Part shown: piece by piece, positions 31,854-43,317 of the stretch
How positions within the stretch are numbered: position 1 is the first letter of the stretch
Layout of the letters: every line of letters begins with the position of its first letter
NCBI GenBank assembly: GCA_024710705.1
Contig: JANJUF010000090.1
Location: 1 to 64,000 of the forward strand
Direction of reading: 5' to 3'
Source: Gemmatimonadaceae bacterium
GTDB taxonomy: Bacteria > Gemmatimonadota > Gemmatimonadetes > Gemmatimonadales > Gemmatimonadaceae
Length of the DNA: 64,000 nucleotides
The notes under the pieces: generated by a model
Databases searched by the model: none
The model's input: the letters and a program-made list of their open reading frames with translations, nothing else
Told to the model about the DNA's origin: nothing
Made by a program: the position numbers and the translations under genes

Positions 31854-32927
31854 ATGCTGAATCTGCTGGACTTGGCCCCTGCCGAGGCCGAACGGGTGTT
31901 GCGCGAGTTTGCCGTGGCGCACGGAGAAAAGCCCTTCCGAGGGAGCCAGGTGGTACCCCACCTCTGGCAGAAGCCGGTGGCCTCGTTCGACGACATGACC
32001 GACCTGCCCAAGGCGTTCCGGGAGCTCTTGGGACAGCACTTCGCGATCCCACGCCTGCCGCTCGTCACGGAACAACGCTCGACGGATGGCACCAGGAAGT
32101 TCCTGTTCCAGATGGCCGACGGTCAGTCCATCGAGACGGTGGCGATCCCGGACGGCGAGCGCATGACCCTCTGTATCTCATCACAGGTGGGCTGCGCGTT
32201 GCAGTGCGCTTTCTGCGCTACCGGAGCGATGGGCTTCGCCCGCAACCTCGCGGTGCACGAGATCGCCGGCCAAGTGCGCGAGCTCGCGCTGCTCAGTCCA
32301 CCCGTTCGCGCCACGAACATCGTGTTCATGGGGATGGGGGAACCGCTCATGAACTGGAAGGCCGTGGACCCCGTGCTGACGATCCTGAACGACCCGAAGG
32401 GCTTCGGGATCGGCGCGCGCCATATCACGGTCTCCACCGTGGGTGTGCTGCCGGGCATCGTGGCACTCGGTCAGCGCAAGGAGCAGTTCCGTCTCGCCCT
32501 TTCCATCCACGCCCCCACCGACGCGCTGCGCGCCACGCTGATGCCGGTGAACACGAAGTATCCGCTGTCCGACGTCATCCGCGCCGCGGCGGAATTCGAG
32601 CGGCGCGTGACCTTCGAGTACGTGATGCTGGGCGGGGTGAACGACCTCCCGCAGCACGCCGATCAACTGGCCCGGCTGGCGAAGGACTGCGGAGCCTTCG
32701 TGAACCTCATTCCGCTGCATCCGGGCGGGGCGATGGGATTCACGCCGACTTCGCCGGAGGCGATCGCGAAGTTCGCACGGCGCATCCGCGGCCTCGGGGT
32801 GGAGGTCGCCATCCGCAAGAGCCGCGGAATGGACATCGCCGCCGCCTGCGGCCAGCTACGGGTGGAACGCCTGCGGCGGCGGTCGCCAGGTAGCGCCGAG
32901 CAGGATCGTGAGATCGAGGTAGCGTGA
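31854..32927 (+). CDS. rlmN: 23S rRNA (adenine2503-C2)-methyltransferase RlmN (radical SAM)
   Basis: ISSQVGCALQCAFCATGAMGFARNL, NIVFMGMGEPLMNW, KSRGMDIAAACGQLR; start chosen at MLNLLDL (ORF extends to 31800). Confidence 0.95.
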   Translation: MLNLLDLAPAEAERVLREFAVAHGEKPFRGSQVVPHLWQKPVASFDDMTDLPKAFRELLGQHFAIPRLPLVTEQRSTDGTRKFLFQMADGQSIETVAIPDGERMTLCISSQVGCALQCAFCATGAMGFARNLAVHEIAGQVRELALLSPPVRATNIVFMGMGEPLMNWKAVDPVLTILNDPKGFGIGARHITVSTVGVLPGIVALGQRKEQFRLALSIHAPTDALRATLMPVNTKYPLSDVIRAAAEFERRVTFEYVMLGGVNDLPQHADQLARLAKDCGAFVNLIPLHPGGAMGFTPTSPEAIAKFARRIRGLGVEVAIRKSRGMDIAAACGQLRVERLRRRSPGSAEQDREIEVA

Positions 32928-33290
32928 GGAATCGGGGCGCGCCTCGACGCGCGCCCCGCCCAGTCCCGTCGCCGCCAGCTCGCCCCAGTCCATGCGGCCG
33001 CTGCGTACGAGCACCAGTGTGGAATCACGTTGCTCAGGCGCATTGCCTGAGCTGACCACGTCGAAGCCGAGGTCGCGGAGGTGGAAGGTGCCGCGACGGG
33101 CGAGTCCGCGGATTGACGTGGCATTCAGCACCTCGACCTTGATCCGCACCGAGTCGGGCACGATGCGTTCGACGGCGGCGCGGGCCGCCGCGTCGGCCCG
33201 CGCCGACGGCGCGAACCATTGCCGCCACGCGAGCACACCGAACACAGCGAGCGCGAGGCCCAGCACGACCCACCGTCCCCGCACACGCAT
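32856..33290 (-). CDS. LytR C-terminal domain-only membrane-anchored protein
   Basis: N-terminal TM then VRIKVEVLNATSIRGLARRGTFHLRDLGFDVVSSGNA...STLVLVRSG LytR_C pattern. Confidence 0.75.
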   Translation of the reverse strand: MRVRGRWVVLGLALAVFGVLAWRQWFAPSARADAAARAAVERIVPDSVRIKVEVLNATSIRGLARRGTFHLRDLGFDVVSSGNAPEQRDSTLVLVRSGRMDWGELAATGLGGARVEARPDSSRYLDLTILLGATWRPPPQAFHP

Positions 33291-33826
33291 CAGCGCACCC
33301 GGTTCCAGAGCGCGACCGTTTCCGGGAACAGCGACTTCCCTTCCCGCACCGTCCACTCGATCCGCATGCGGACCACCTGGCGGAAAACCCCGTCGAAGTC
33401 GTGCACGAGATGGTCGGCCAGGAAGGCGCGATCGGCCCGGGCGAACTGGCGCCCCGGCTCGAGGAAGTCGGCCATGAAGAGCGCGCGTCCCGTGCGGTCC
33501 CAGCCGGCATGTCCGACCGTGTGCCAGCGGATGGCCTCGAGCACACCGCTGCGCGCTTCGCCTTCGCTCGCGAATCGGGCCGCCGCGGCGGGCCCGTGCA
33601 GCGTTTCCACCGGACGATCGGGATCACCGCTCCACGAGCGCAGCATCTCGGTGGACGCATCGCGCAAGGCATCGTGCCAGCGTCCCGCGTCGTGCCAGGC
33701 CTGCGCCTCGTCGCGGCCGAGCTGCAGCTGCTTGGCCCACCGATCCAACAGGGCCGTGACACGCTCGATGTGGGCGCGCCGCTTCTCGCTCACCTCGGCC
33801 CAGGGCGGGAGGAAGGAGTCGCTCAC
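33290..33826 (-). CDS. YqeK-like HD-domain hydrolase
   Basis: [62 protein letters not shown] correspond to YqeK motifs. Confidence 0.8.
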   Translation of the reverse strand: MSDSFLPPWAEVSEKRRAHIERVTALLDRWAKQLQLGRDEAQAWHDAGRWHDALRDASTEMLRSWSGDPDRPVETLHGPAAAARFASEGEARSGVLEAIRWHTVGHAGWDRTGRALFMADFLEPGRQFARADRAFLADHLVHDFDGVFRQVVRMRIEWTVREGKSLFPETVALWNRVR

Positions 33827-35898
33827 GCGCTGCTCGTCACGCGCCGCGTGAGTTCGGAGAGTCCGCTGACCACCTCACGCAGTTCGGTGGTGGCCCGCTC
33901 CAACGCCCGCAGGGCCTCGGCTTGTTCCGAAGCCGCCGCGCTCACCGCCTGCAATCCGTTGCGGTTGCGGGCCACGATCGCCTCCAGTCGCGTGAGGCGA
34001 TCGCTCATCCGAGTCACGTCGGCGCTCTGGTCCTCGGCCGAGCTGGCAATCCGTGCCGCATGCACGGCGGCGGTGGCCGTTCCCTCGACGATGCGCCCGA
34101 GCGCCTCGCGCGAGCCAGTACTGCGCGCCTCGGCGTCCCCGACGAGGGCCTCGCCGCGGGTCATCAGCTGCGCCGTCTGCCGCATCTGCTCCTCGAAGTC
34201 GCGCAGCGCGCGCGTGGCCTCGTCGGCCGCCCGCCCGCTCTCGTCGGCCAGCGCCCGTACCTCCTCCGCCACCACGGCGAAACCCCGCCCTTCGTGTCCG
34301 GCCCGTGCCGCCTCGATGGCAGCGTTGAGGGCCAGCAGGTTCGTCTGCACCGCCAGGTCGCGGATCACGGCGATGAAGCCGGTGACGTCGCGCATCGTCT
34401 GCCCCAGCGTCGCCACGCGCGTCGCGCTATCGGCAGCGAAGCCCTTGGCATCCACCAACTGGGTGAGCGCGCCCTCCACGGCGCTGCGATTGGCGGCCGC
34501 CACCGAGGAGGCCTCGCGCGTCCCCTCGTGGGCGGCGCGCGCGTCGGAGGCCACCGCGCGGGTCCGGTCGCCCAAGGCGCGCATGCTCTCCAGGCCCAAC
34601 CGCAACTGCTCCGTCTCCTCCGAGATGCCCCGCCCGATCTCGGCCACGGCCCGCACCACGCTCTCGCCGCCGCTGCGCAGGGCGTGGGCCGAGCCCGTGA
34701 GCGTCGCCACTTCGGCGGTCAGCCGATCGGCCGTGGCCAGCAGCGGCGTCCGGAGATCGATCAGGTGCACGGTCGTGGCCAACTGCTGCGCCACGCGGGC
34801 GAGGAGGAATCCCTCCTTGGGCCCGTAGGCACCGCGCTTCGGTGTGTCCAGCTCCAGCACCCCGATGAGGCGATCGCCGAAGAGCAGCGGCGCCACCGCG
34901 CGTGACGCCGCGTGGGGCAGCGCCCGCTCCACGCGCGGATCCCGCGCCGCATCCAACAGGAGAATCTGTTGGCGCGTCTCCGCTGCGTCGCGCCGCAACG
35001 CCTCCCCATCGCGCGGCGCCGGCAGGGGCGCGGCGAGCAACCCCTCGGTGCTCCGATAGATCAGCCGCAACCCTCCATCCTGCCAGCGCAGGACGCGCAG
35101 TTCCTTCCATTCCAGCAACCGGTGCGCCATGCGCTCGATGCGGGCGATGGCCGCGCCCAACGATGCGTCAGCCGCCACCGCCGCTTCCATGGCCAGCACG
35201 GTGTTCAGTTCCTCGGCGGCAATGCTCTCCTCGAGGAGACGCTTGAGCAGGAGTCCGGCAAATCCCAACATCACGAGGACGACGATCACGCCTACCGGTT
35301 CGAGCGAGAGGATGGCCAGGAGCACCGACGCCAGCGCCAACGCGGTGGCGCCGAGGGCGATCACCTCATAGCGCAGGATCAGGCCCTGCTCTTCGTGCGT
35401 CAGCTTGTCGCGCACCAGGAGCGAGAGGTACTGCAGCGCCCGGCTCAGCAGGAAATGCGTGACGAGGAAGACGGCGACGGCCGGAGCCGCATCGGCGAAG
35501 GAATCCGGCGCAGCGCCGAGCGCCGTCCGAAGCCACGCATACCAACCGAAGGCGGCGAGGAGGGCAATCGACTCACGTGACGCGTTGATCCAGGCTGGCA
35601 GTGCGCCTCGGCGCATCCACAGGCCGTCGGCGAAGAACACGCCGAGCGCCACAGCCAGGGCCGCTCCGGCCGGGCCCACCAGCAGCGCCCCGCCGACACT
35701 CACCAGCCCGAGCAGGTGGACGGAGGCGAACTTCGTCACCGGCAGTTGATATCGCCGCAGCCCGACGGCGATCAGCACCAGCGCGACGGTGGCAAGGGCG
35801 TGTCGCTGCCACCCGTTCTCCACGTACAAGGTGACGAGCAACGCCGCCGTCCCGAGGGGCGGCACGGCCGTCCGATATGCCACGAGGGCGCGATTCAT
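33823..35898 (-). CDS. GAF-containing methyl-accepting chemotaxis-like protein
   Basis: 691 aa; multi-TM N-terminus, GAF-like middle, [46 protein letters not shown] signalling hairpin. Confidence 0.9.
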   Translation of the reverse strand: MNRALVAYRTAVPPLGTAALLVTLYVENGWQRHALATVALVLIAVGLRRYQLPVTKFASVHLLGLVSVGGALLVGPAGAALAVALGVFFADGLWMRRGALPAWINASRESIALLAAFGWYAWLRTALGAAPDSFADAAPAVAVFLVTHFLLSRALQYLSLLVRDKLTHEEQGLILRYEVIALGATALALASVLLAILSLEPVGVIVVLVMLGFAGLLLKRLLEESIAAEELNTVLAMEAAVAADASLGAAIARIERMAHRLLEWKELRVLRWQDGGLRLIYRSTEGLLAAPLPAPRDGEALRRDAAETRQQILLLDAARDPRVERALPHAASRAVAPLLFGDRLIGVLELDTPKRGAYGPKEGFLLARVAQQLATTVHLIDLRTPLLATADRLTAEVATLTGSAHALRSGGESVVRAVAEIGRGISEETEQLRLGLESMRALGDRTRAVASDARAAHEGTREASSVAAANRSAVEGALTQLVDAKGFAADSATRVATLGQTMRDVTGFIAVIRDLAVQTNLLALNAAIEAARAGHEGRGFAVVAEEVRALADESGRAADEATRALRDFEEQMRQTAQLMTRGEALVGDAEARSTGSREALGRIVEGTATAAVHAARIASSAEDQSADVTRMSDRLTRLEAIVARNRNGLQAVSAAASEQAEALRALERATTELREVVSGLSELTRRVTSSA

Positions 35899-36671
35899 CC
35901 GGCGACCTCATCCAAGGCAGCGCGCAGTCCGCGCACCAGCGCGAGGGCCGCATCCACGCCGCCGACTCCCGCGGCCTGGACGAGCGCCGAACCCACGACG
36001 ATCCCATCGGCCAAGGCACCCACCTCGCGTGCCTGCGCCGGCGAGGAGATCCCGAAGCCAACGCAGATGGGGAGCTCGCAGACGCCGCGCAGCCGCGTGA
36101 TGGTCTCAGGCAGCGTGGCCGCCACGCCCTGGTGCACGCCCGTCACGCCGAGTCGGCTGATCAGGTACACGAACCCGCGGCCGTGCCTGGCAATCTCCGC
36201 CATGCGCTCCGCCGGCGTGGTCGGGGCCACGAGGCGCACGAACTCCAGCGGACCGCTGCCCAGCCACGCCTCACGCGCGGGATCGGCACCGACCGGCAAA
36301 TCCGTCACCAACACCCCGGACACGCCCGCCGCGTGCGCCCGCTGCAACACCTCGGGCCCGGCGGCGATGAGCGGGTTCAAGTAACTGAACAGGACCACCG
36401 GCGCGCTGGACTTGGCCTCAGCGATGAGGTCCAGGGACCGCCCGAGCGTGACGCCCTGCGCCAGCGCCTCCTGCGAACTGCCCTGGATGATTGGACCATC
36501 GGCAAGGGGATCCGAGAACGGCACGCCGACTTCCAACACGTCGGCCCCAGCCTCTGGCAATTCGCGGAGGAGCCGCAGCGAGGCGTCGGCGTCGGGATGC
36601 CCGGCCGTCACGTAGCAGACGAGCGCTCGGCGCCCCGCCGCGCGGAGGGTACGCAGTCGTTCGGTCAGCAC
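35895..36671 (-). CDS. trpA: tryptophan synthase alpha subunit
   Basis: [48 protein letters not shown] start 36671 proposed. Confidence 0.96.
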   Translation of the reverse strand: MLTERLRTLRAAGRRALVCYVTAGHPDADASLRLLRELPEAGADVLEVGVPFSDPLADGPIIQGSSQEALAQGVTLGRSLDLIAEAKSSAPVVLFSYLNPLIAAGPEVLQRAHAAGVSGVLVTDLPVGADPAREAWLGSGPLEFVRLVAPTTPAERMAEIARHGRGFVYLISRLGVTGVHQGVAATLPETITRLRGVCELPICVGFGISSPAQAREVGALADGIVVGSALVQAAGVGGVDAALALVRGLRAALDEVAG

Positions 36672-36675
36672 GGGC

Positions 36676-38178
36676 TCAGAGGAAATAGTCGCCGACGCGG
36701 ATCCCATAGCGCTCCGGATCGGCGGTCTTGATGATCGACTTGGTGTACTCGCCGCTCTCGTTCCGCTGGGCGAGGTCAAAGAGGCGTCCGGGGTGCTCGA
36801 CGTTCCCGAGGTCGTCGCTGATGATGCGGACGATCGGGCGCGAGAGCATCTCGGCAATCGGGTTCGCGGCGTGCACGATGGCGAGCTCGAAGGAATCGAG
36901 CACGACCAGCGAGCCCACCGGATAGATGCCGAGGAGGGCGACGAAGGCCTTCACAACCACCGGATCCATGCCTCGGCGCGGATTGTCACGCATCTCCTGC
37001 AGCACCTCAGCGGGGCTGAGCGGCTTGGTCGTGTACACGCGGCGCGAGGTGGCGGCGTCAAAACCGTCGGCCACCGCCACGATCTTGCTGTAGAACGTCA
37101 TGTCGGACATGCGCAGCGACCGCGGATATCCGGTGAGGTCGCGCTTCATGTGGTGCTGGTACGCCACGAGCATCGACCGGTAGGGGAACTCCGACTGCTC
37201 GCGCAACTGGAAGAGCGCGAGCACCCCGAGCCAGGGGTGCGCCATCACCAGCCGCCACTCCTCCTCCTCGAGCGCGTCCGGCTTCTGGATGATGTCGATC
37301 GGCACGCGCGACTTGCCGATGTCATGGAAGAGCGCCGTGAAGCCGAGGTCGTAGAGCTGCAGCCGGGTGAGTCCCAGACGACGACCGAGCGCGATGGAGA
37401 AGATGGACACGTTCACGCAGTGCGTGAAGGTGTAGTCGTCATAATCGCGGATGGCGGTGAGGCCCACCAACGACGTCTCGTCGCTGAGGATCTGGTCCAC
37501 GATGCCCTGCACCACGCGCTTGATCTTCTTGACGTTGGGGCTCTGACCCATCCGCACGGAGTTCAGCACTTCCTTCGTGGCGACCACCGACTGCTGGTAG
37601 GTCTTCTTCGCCCGCTCCTTGGCCTCGATCTCGTCCTCGGGGTCGTCCTCGCTGTCAATCGGCGGTGCGAGGTCGAACACCGAGACGTTCAACTCGGCGA
37701 GACGGGACTGCAGGATGTCGAAGCGCTCCCCCGGCCCCTTCCCTTGCGGATTGATCAGGAACGAGAGGAGGACGGTCCAGTCGCGCTGCGACGGGCGCTC
37801 GTGGAAGCGCAGCACGCCCACCCCGGCATCGCGGCAGCGATTGAGCAGGAACGAGAAGCTCGTGTAGTTGTCGAGGTCGAGCTTCATCCGCGTCGCGTTC
37901 AGGAACAGGAACTCGCCCGCCAGACGGAACTCGCACTCCCCGTCACCGTCGATGAGTTCCGCCGAGAGCTTGGTGAGGTCCTCGAGCCCCTTCTGGACGA
38001 CGGCGTTCTCCAGCGGATACATCTTCAGGTTGCGCAGGGCCACATAGAAGGCCGTGACCCAGGTGCGCCCGATCTTGCGCACCGTCCCTTCGCCCAGGCC
38101 GGTGGCCTGGATGGCCTGGGTGTTGCGCGCGACGACGCTGGGCCGGCCGGACGGCGGCGTACCGGTGGGATCGCTCAT
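36676..38178 (-). CDS. HD-GYP-type phosphohydrolase with novel N-terminal module
   Basis: 500 aa; FTALFHDIGKSRVPIDIIQKP, MAHPWLG, YQHHMKRDLTGYPRSL, KIVAVADGFDAATSRRVY. Confidence 0.88.
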   Translation of the reverse strand: MSDPTGTPPSGRPSVVARNTQAIQATGLGEGTVRKIGRTWVTAFYVALRNLKMYPLENAVVQKGLEDLTKLSAELIDGDGECEFRLAGEFLFLNATRMKLDLDNYTSFSFLLNRCRDAGVGVLRFHERPSQRDWTVLLSFLINPQGKGPGERFDILQSRLAELNVSVFDLAPPIDSEDDPEDEIEAKERAKKTYQQSVVATKEVLNSVRMGQSPNVKKIKRVVQGIVDQILSDETSLVGLTAIRDYDDYTFTHCVNVSIFSIALGRRLGLTRLQLYDLGFTALFHDIGKSRVPIDIIQKPDALEEEEWRLVMAHPWLGVLALFQLREQSEFPYRSMLVAYQHHMKRDLTGYPRSLRMSDMTFYSKIVAVADGFDAATSRRVYTTKPLSPAEVLQEMRDNPRRGMDPVVVKAFVALLGIYPVGSLVVLDSFELAIVHAANPIAEMLSRPIVRIISDDLGNVEHPGRLFDLAQRNESGEYTKSIIKTADPERYGIRVGDYFL

Positions 38179-39931
38179 GCGGCCCCTCCTCCGCGCAGCG
38201 CCCGCGAGACGGCGTTGCGCACGATGACATCCTTCTCGTTGGCGGCCCGCGACAGCGCCGCGCGCGAGGCATCGCTGTTCACCTTCCCCAGGGCCACGGC
38301 GGCGCAGGCGCGGATTTCCGGATCCTCCTTCCGCGCGAACATCCCAGTCTTGGGATTCAGCAGCTGGTCGAGCATCGGCACCCCGGCATCGCCGCAGATC
38401 GTGCCGTAGTACTCGAAGAGCGCGATGCGTTCGGTGCGGTCGATGTTCTTCACGTGCACACCTTGGATGAGCGCCTGCACCTTCTGCATCGCCGGGCGGT
38501 GGCCACGGGCCATGAGGGCACGCAGCGTCGCGAGCCGGATGTCGCGTTCGGGATCGTTGAGGGCGGCTTCCAGCGCCGACATCGCGCCGGGGCTGCCGAT
38601 GTCGGTCAGCGCCGTCACCGCCGCGGCGCGCACCGGGCGCTCCACGCCACTCGAGAGCACTTCACCCAACGACGGCACGGCCGAGGCCGTGCGCATCGCG
38701 CCGGCGCGGCGGATCGCCTCGCGCGCCACCGCCGTGCGCGAATCCTTGACCAACCGCACCAGTTCGCTGGTGTTCGACTGCGCGAGCCGCTCTGCCGACG
38801 CTTCGAGCAGCGGCTTGAGCTGCCCGTTCTGGCTGCGATCGATGTGGTCGAGGATCGGGCCGAGCGCCGTCGGCTTGAGCTGCGCGAAGAGCTGCGACAA
38901 GTCCTCCTTGGCCGGCAGCTTGCTCGACTCCTCAAGCGCCTGCAGCATCTGCGCCAGCGCGTCGGGATGGCTCAGGCGGTCGGCCAGCTTGCCCAGCCGC
39001 TCACGCTCCGCCGGACGCACCTCGCGGGCGCGCTGCATCGTGCCCTCGATCTCCTTGAGGAGGTACGCCACCGTCGAGAACTGCCCGGCCGTGAGCAGGT
39101 GCAGCACCAGCGCCTCGAGGTCCCCCGCCACTTCCTCGCGCACCAGCGGGTCCACCTGCAACTCGAAGATGTCGAGCAGGGCCTGGAGCACCAGACGGCG
39201 CAGGTCGAGCGCATACTCGCGCTCCGTCTCCTGCCGGAGGTACTCGATTTCCTGCGGGTCGAGGAAGTACAGCGAGGAGTCAAAGTCCTCCATGCTGACG
39301 ACGCCGGGAGGCCGCGGCTTCTCCTCCTGCGCCGCACCGCCCTGCTGCTGCTCCTGCTCGGCCTTCGCCTCCTCGACCGCCTCGGCAGGGGACTCGAAGA
39401 CCTTGCCCTGCTCCGCAGGCCAACGCCCCGGCGCGGAATCAGGGTCGCGGAGCGGCGCCGCCGCATCGTTGATCTCGATGTACCGGTACTTCAGGCACTG
39501 GAAATCCTGCTCCCAGAGGATGGTGAGCAGGTCGTCTTCATGCGGCTGCGCGTGGCGGACGCGTGGGATGATCGCGAGGAAGCGCTCCATCTCCTCGTCT
39601 TCGAATCCGGGGAAGAGTGCCAGTTCGCGGAGCCCATCCTTGAACAGGAGCCACGGCATGGAGTCGCCACTCTTCTCCGGATGCTCATTCACCACCACGC
39701 CGTACCACTTGAGCTGCGTGTCCGTGACCTGCAGGACGAGACTCCCCATGTGGTTCCACAGCGGTTCGATGGCCGCCTTCGCGTTCGCCATCGCCTTCTG
39801 GTGCGTCGGGTTGTTCGGCAGGTACAGCTGGTGCGCCTTGATGGCCTTGTCGAACACCCGCAATGCGTCCTCGACCACAGCCGGCGGGCAGGGCGGCTCC
39901 TGGACCGGCTCCGTGATGCCGATCGGGGCCG

Positions 39932-39935
<4 letters not shown>
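38175..39935 (-). CDS. HEAT-repeat protein with N-terminal module related to the adjacent HD-GYP protein
   Basis: C-terminal HEAT-like repeats ([87 protein letters not shown]); GTG start overlapping trpB stop. Confidence 0.75.
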
Positions 39936-41121
<1,186 letters not shown>

Positions 41122-41125
<4 letters not shown>

Positions 41126-41778
41126 TCCTCGTTGCCGCGCAGTGCTGCCATGAAGGCGCGCATGCGCTCTAGGTCTTTGTGCCCGGGAGCCGACTCCACT
41201 CCCGACGAGACATCCACCACATCCGGTTGGGTCAGGCGAATGGCCTCGGCCACATTCTCCGCCCGTAACCCACCGGCCAGCACCACGGGCCCGCGCGCCC
41301 GAAGGCGTCTCACCTCGCCGGCCAGCATGTCCCAATCAAGCCGTACACCCGTCCCACCCAACTGTCCCGCCACGGCCGCGTCGAGCACGACTGCATCGGC
41401 TCCCGAATCGTACCACGGCAACGCATCAATAACATTGCGCTCCTCCCCGGGGCGCACATGGGCCACCGGCCAGATCGCACCGCCGAACCGCGCCCGCAAT
41501 CCTACCCGCGTGTCATCGTCTGCGCCACCGGACAATTGTAGCACATCGAGCGCCGTCTCGTCCGCGATTCGCAGCATGTCGGACACGGATTGCGCACCGA
41601 ACACGCCAACGCGCCGCAGCGAGGTGCCGGCGAGCGGCGCCAGCACCTCGCGCGCCTGCGCTGGCGACACGAGCCGTGGCCCACCGGCGAAAATCACGCC
41701 CGCATACGCGGCCCCGAGCGCAACCGCCTGCGCCGCGTCGCCCGCCCGGGTCAAGCCGCAGAACTTGACCTCAACCAC
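41122..41778 (-). CDS. trpF: phosphoribosylanthranilate isomerase
   Basis: [73 protein letters not shown]. Confidence 0.94.
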
Positions 41779-42655
41779 GCGCCCGCCGTGGCACGGCGGC
41801 CAAGGCGCGCACCGCCGCCACTGGATCCGCCGCCGTCGAGAGCACCGAGCCCACGAGCACGGCGTCAGCACCCAACGCCGCTGCGGTGCGCACGCCGGCC
41901 ACATCGGCGATGCCGCTCTCGTAGACCGCAATGCGTCCTGCCGGCACCTGCGGAATCATCCGCGCACCGACGGCCGCATCGATGTGCAGCGTTTCAAGGT
42001 CGCGATTGTTCACACCGATCACGGCCGTCGGCGCGGCCAGCGCACGCTGCAACTCCGCCTCATCCCGAATTTCGATCAGCGGCGTGAGGCCCAGCGTGAC
42101 CGCCGCGGCGGCCAGGCGGCGCAGGAGGTCGGGCTCGAGTGCCCGGGCAATGAGCAGCACCGCCGAGGCACCGAACGCCCGTGCCTCGAGCAACTGGACC
42201 TCGTCCGTCACGAAGTCCTTGCGCAGCAGCGGCACCGACACGGCGCCGCGGGCGTCACGGAGGTCGCTGAGGCTACCGCCAAAGCGGCTCGGTTCCGTGA
42301 GAACCGACAGCGCCGCAGCCCCTCCCGCCGCGTAGGCAGCCGCTCGGCCGGCCGCATCCAGCGAGGCGTCCAGCGTACCCTTGCTGGGCGAGCTGCGCTT
42401 CAACTCGGCGATGACCGCAACGCGCTCGCTCCGTAGGGCCGCGGCGAAGTCTACCGGCGCCGCGGCGGCGCTCACGATGGCCTCAAGTTCAGCCCGCCCG
42501 AGCGCGCTCTCGCGCGCGCGAAGTCGTGACCGTTCCGTGAGTTGGCCGAGGGGACCTCCCGGCGGGGTCCACGAACTGTTGGATTGCGCTTCGGGCAATG
42601 TTCGGCTACCGTTACTTCGGGGAGTATTCGGGCGTCTGCTCAGCGTCGGGTCCAT
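41771..42655 (-). CDS. trpC: indole-3-glycerol phosphate synthase (start uncertain)
   Basis: VAVIAELKRSSPSKGTLDASLD, LRKDFVTDEVQLLEARAFGASAVLLIARAL, GVNNRDLETLHID. First ATG at 42655; ORF opens with TTG at 42682. Confidence 0.93.
   Translation of the reverse strand: MDPTLSRRPNTPRSNGSRTLPEAQSNSSWTPPGGPLGQLTERSRLRARESALGRAELEAIVSAAAAPVDFAAALRSERVAVIAELKRSSPSKGTLDASLDAAGRAAAYAAGGAAALSVLTEPSRFGGSLSDLRDARGAVSVPLLRKDFVTDEVQLLEARAFGASAVLLIARALEPDLLRRLAAAAVTLGLTPLIEIRDEAELQRALAAPTAVIGVNNRDLETLHIDAAVGARMIPQVPAGRIAVYESGIADVAGVRTAAALGADAVLVGSVLSTAADPVAAVRALAAVPRRARG
42589..42629 (+). promoter_or_regulatory. candidate LexA operator: two GTTC-N7-GTTC-like direct repeats
   Basis: CTTC-GGGCAAT-GTTC (42589-42603) and CTTC-GGGGAGT-ATTC (42615-42629), both period 11, 70-110 bp upstream of lexA. 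Confidence 0.4.
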
Positions 42656-42699
42656 CGGACCCACGACCTCCCTACCCACCAACCGCAGGGGCGATCGCG

Positions 42700-43308
42700 A
42701 TGCCGCTCACCAAGGTCCAGCGCCGGATCCTCGACTACCTCCAGAGCTTCAATTCCGAGCACGGCTATTCGCCGAGCTTCGAGGAGATCGCCAAGGCGTT
42801 CAACTATAACTCGTTGGCCACGGTGCACGAGCATCTGTCCAACTTGAGCCATAAGGGATACATCCGGCGCTCGTTCAATGAATCGCGCGCCATCGAGATC
42901 CTTCCCAGCGAAGTCTTCCCCAAAGCCATCGAGTTGCCGATCCGCGGCAGCGTCGCCGCCGGCCTGCCGCTCGAGGCCTTCGAGTCGTCCGAGACCATCG
43001 CCGTGCCCGACGCCTTCGTGCGCCGCGCCGGCGACCATTACGTCCTTCGGGTCCGCGGCAACTCGATGATCGACGAGCAGATCAGCGACGGCGACTACGT
43101 CGTCGTCCACGACCGTCCCACCGCCGACAACGGTGAGATGGTCATCGCGATGCTCGAAGACGCCGGCGCCACCGTGAAGCGCTTCTATCGCGAGCGTGAC
43201 GGACGCATCCGCCTGCAGCCAGCCAACGAGACCATGTCGCCGATCTACGTCCGGCAGGAGGACGTACAGGTGAAAGGGATCGTCGTCGGGGTGATGCGGC
43301 GCTACTGA
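42700..43308 (+). CDS. lexA: transcriptional repressor LexA
   Basis: MPLTKVQRRILDYLQSFNSEHGYSPSFEEIAKAF...LATVHEHLSNLSHKGYIRR; RGSVAAGLPL cleavage site; VRGNSMIDEQISDGDYVVV and ATVKRF catalytic Ser/Lys. Confidence 0.97.
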   Translation: MPLTKVQRRILDYLQSFNSEHGYSPSFEEIAKAFNYNSLATVHEHLSNLSHKGYIRRSFNESRAIEILPSEVFPKAIELPIRGSVAAGLPLEAFESSETIAVPDAFVRRAGDHYVLRVRGNSMIDEQISDGDYVVVHDRPTADNGEMVIAMLEDAGATVKRFYRERDGRIRLQPANETMSPIYVRQEDVQVKGIVVGVMRRY

Positions 43309-43317
43309 CCGGGTGCA

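Noticed and set aside
36793-38409. 538-aa plus-strand ORF antisense to the HD-GYP gene
   Set aside because: Antisense codon-bias artefact.
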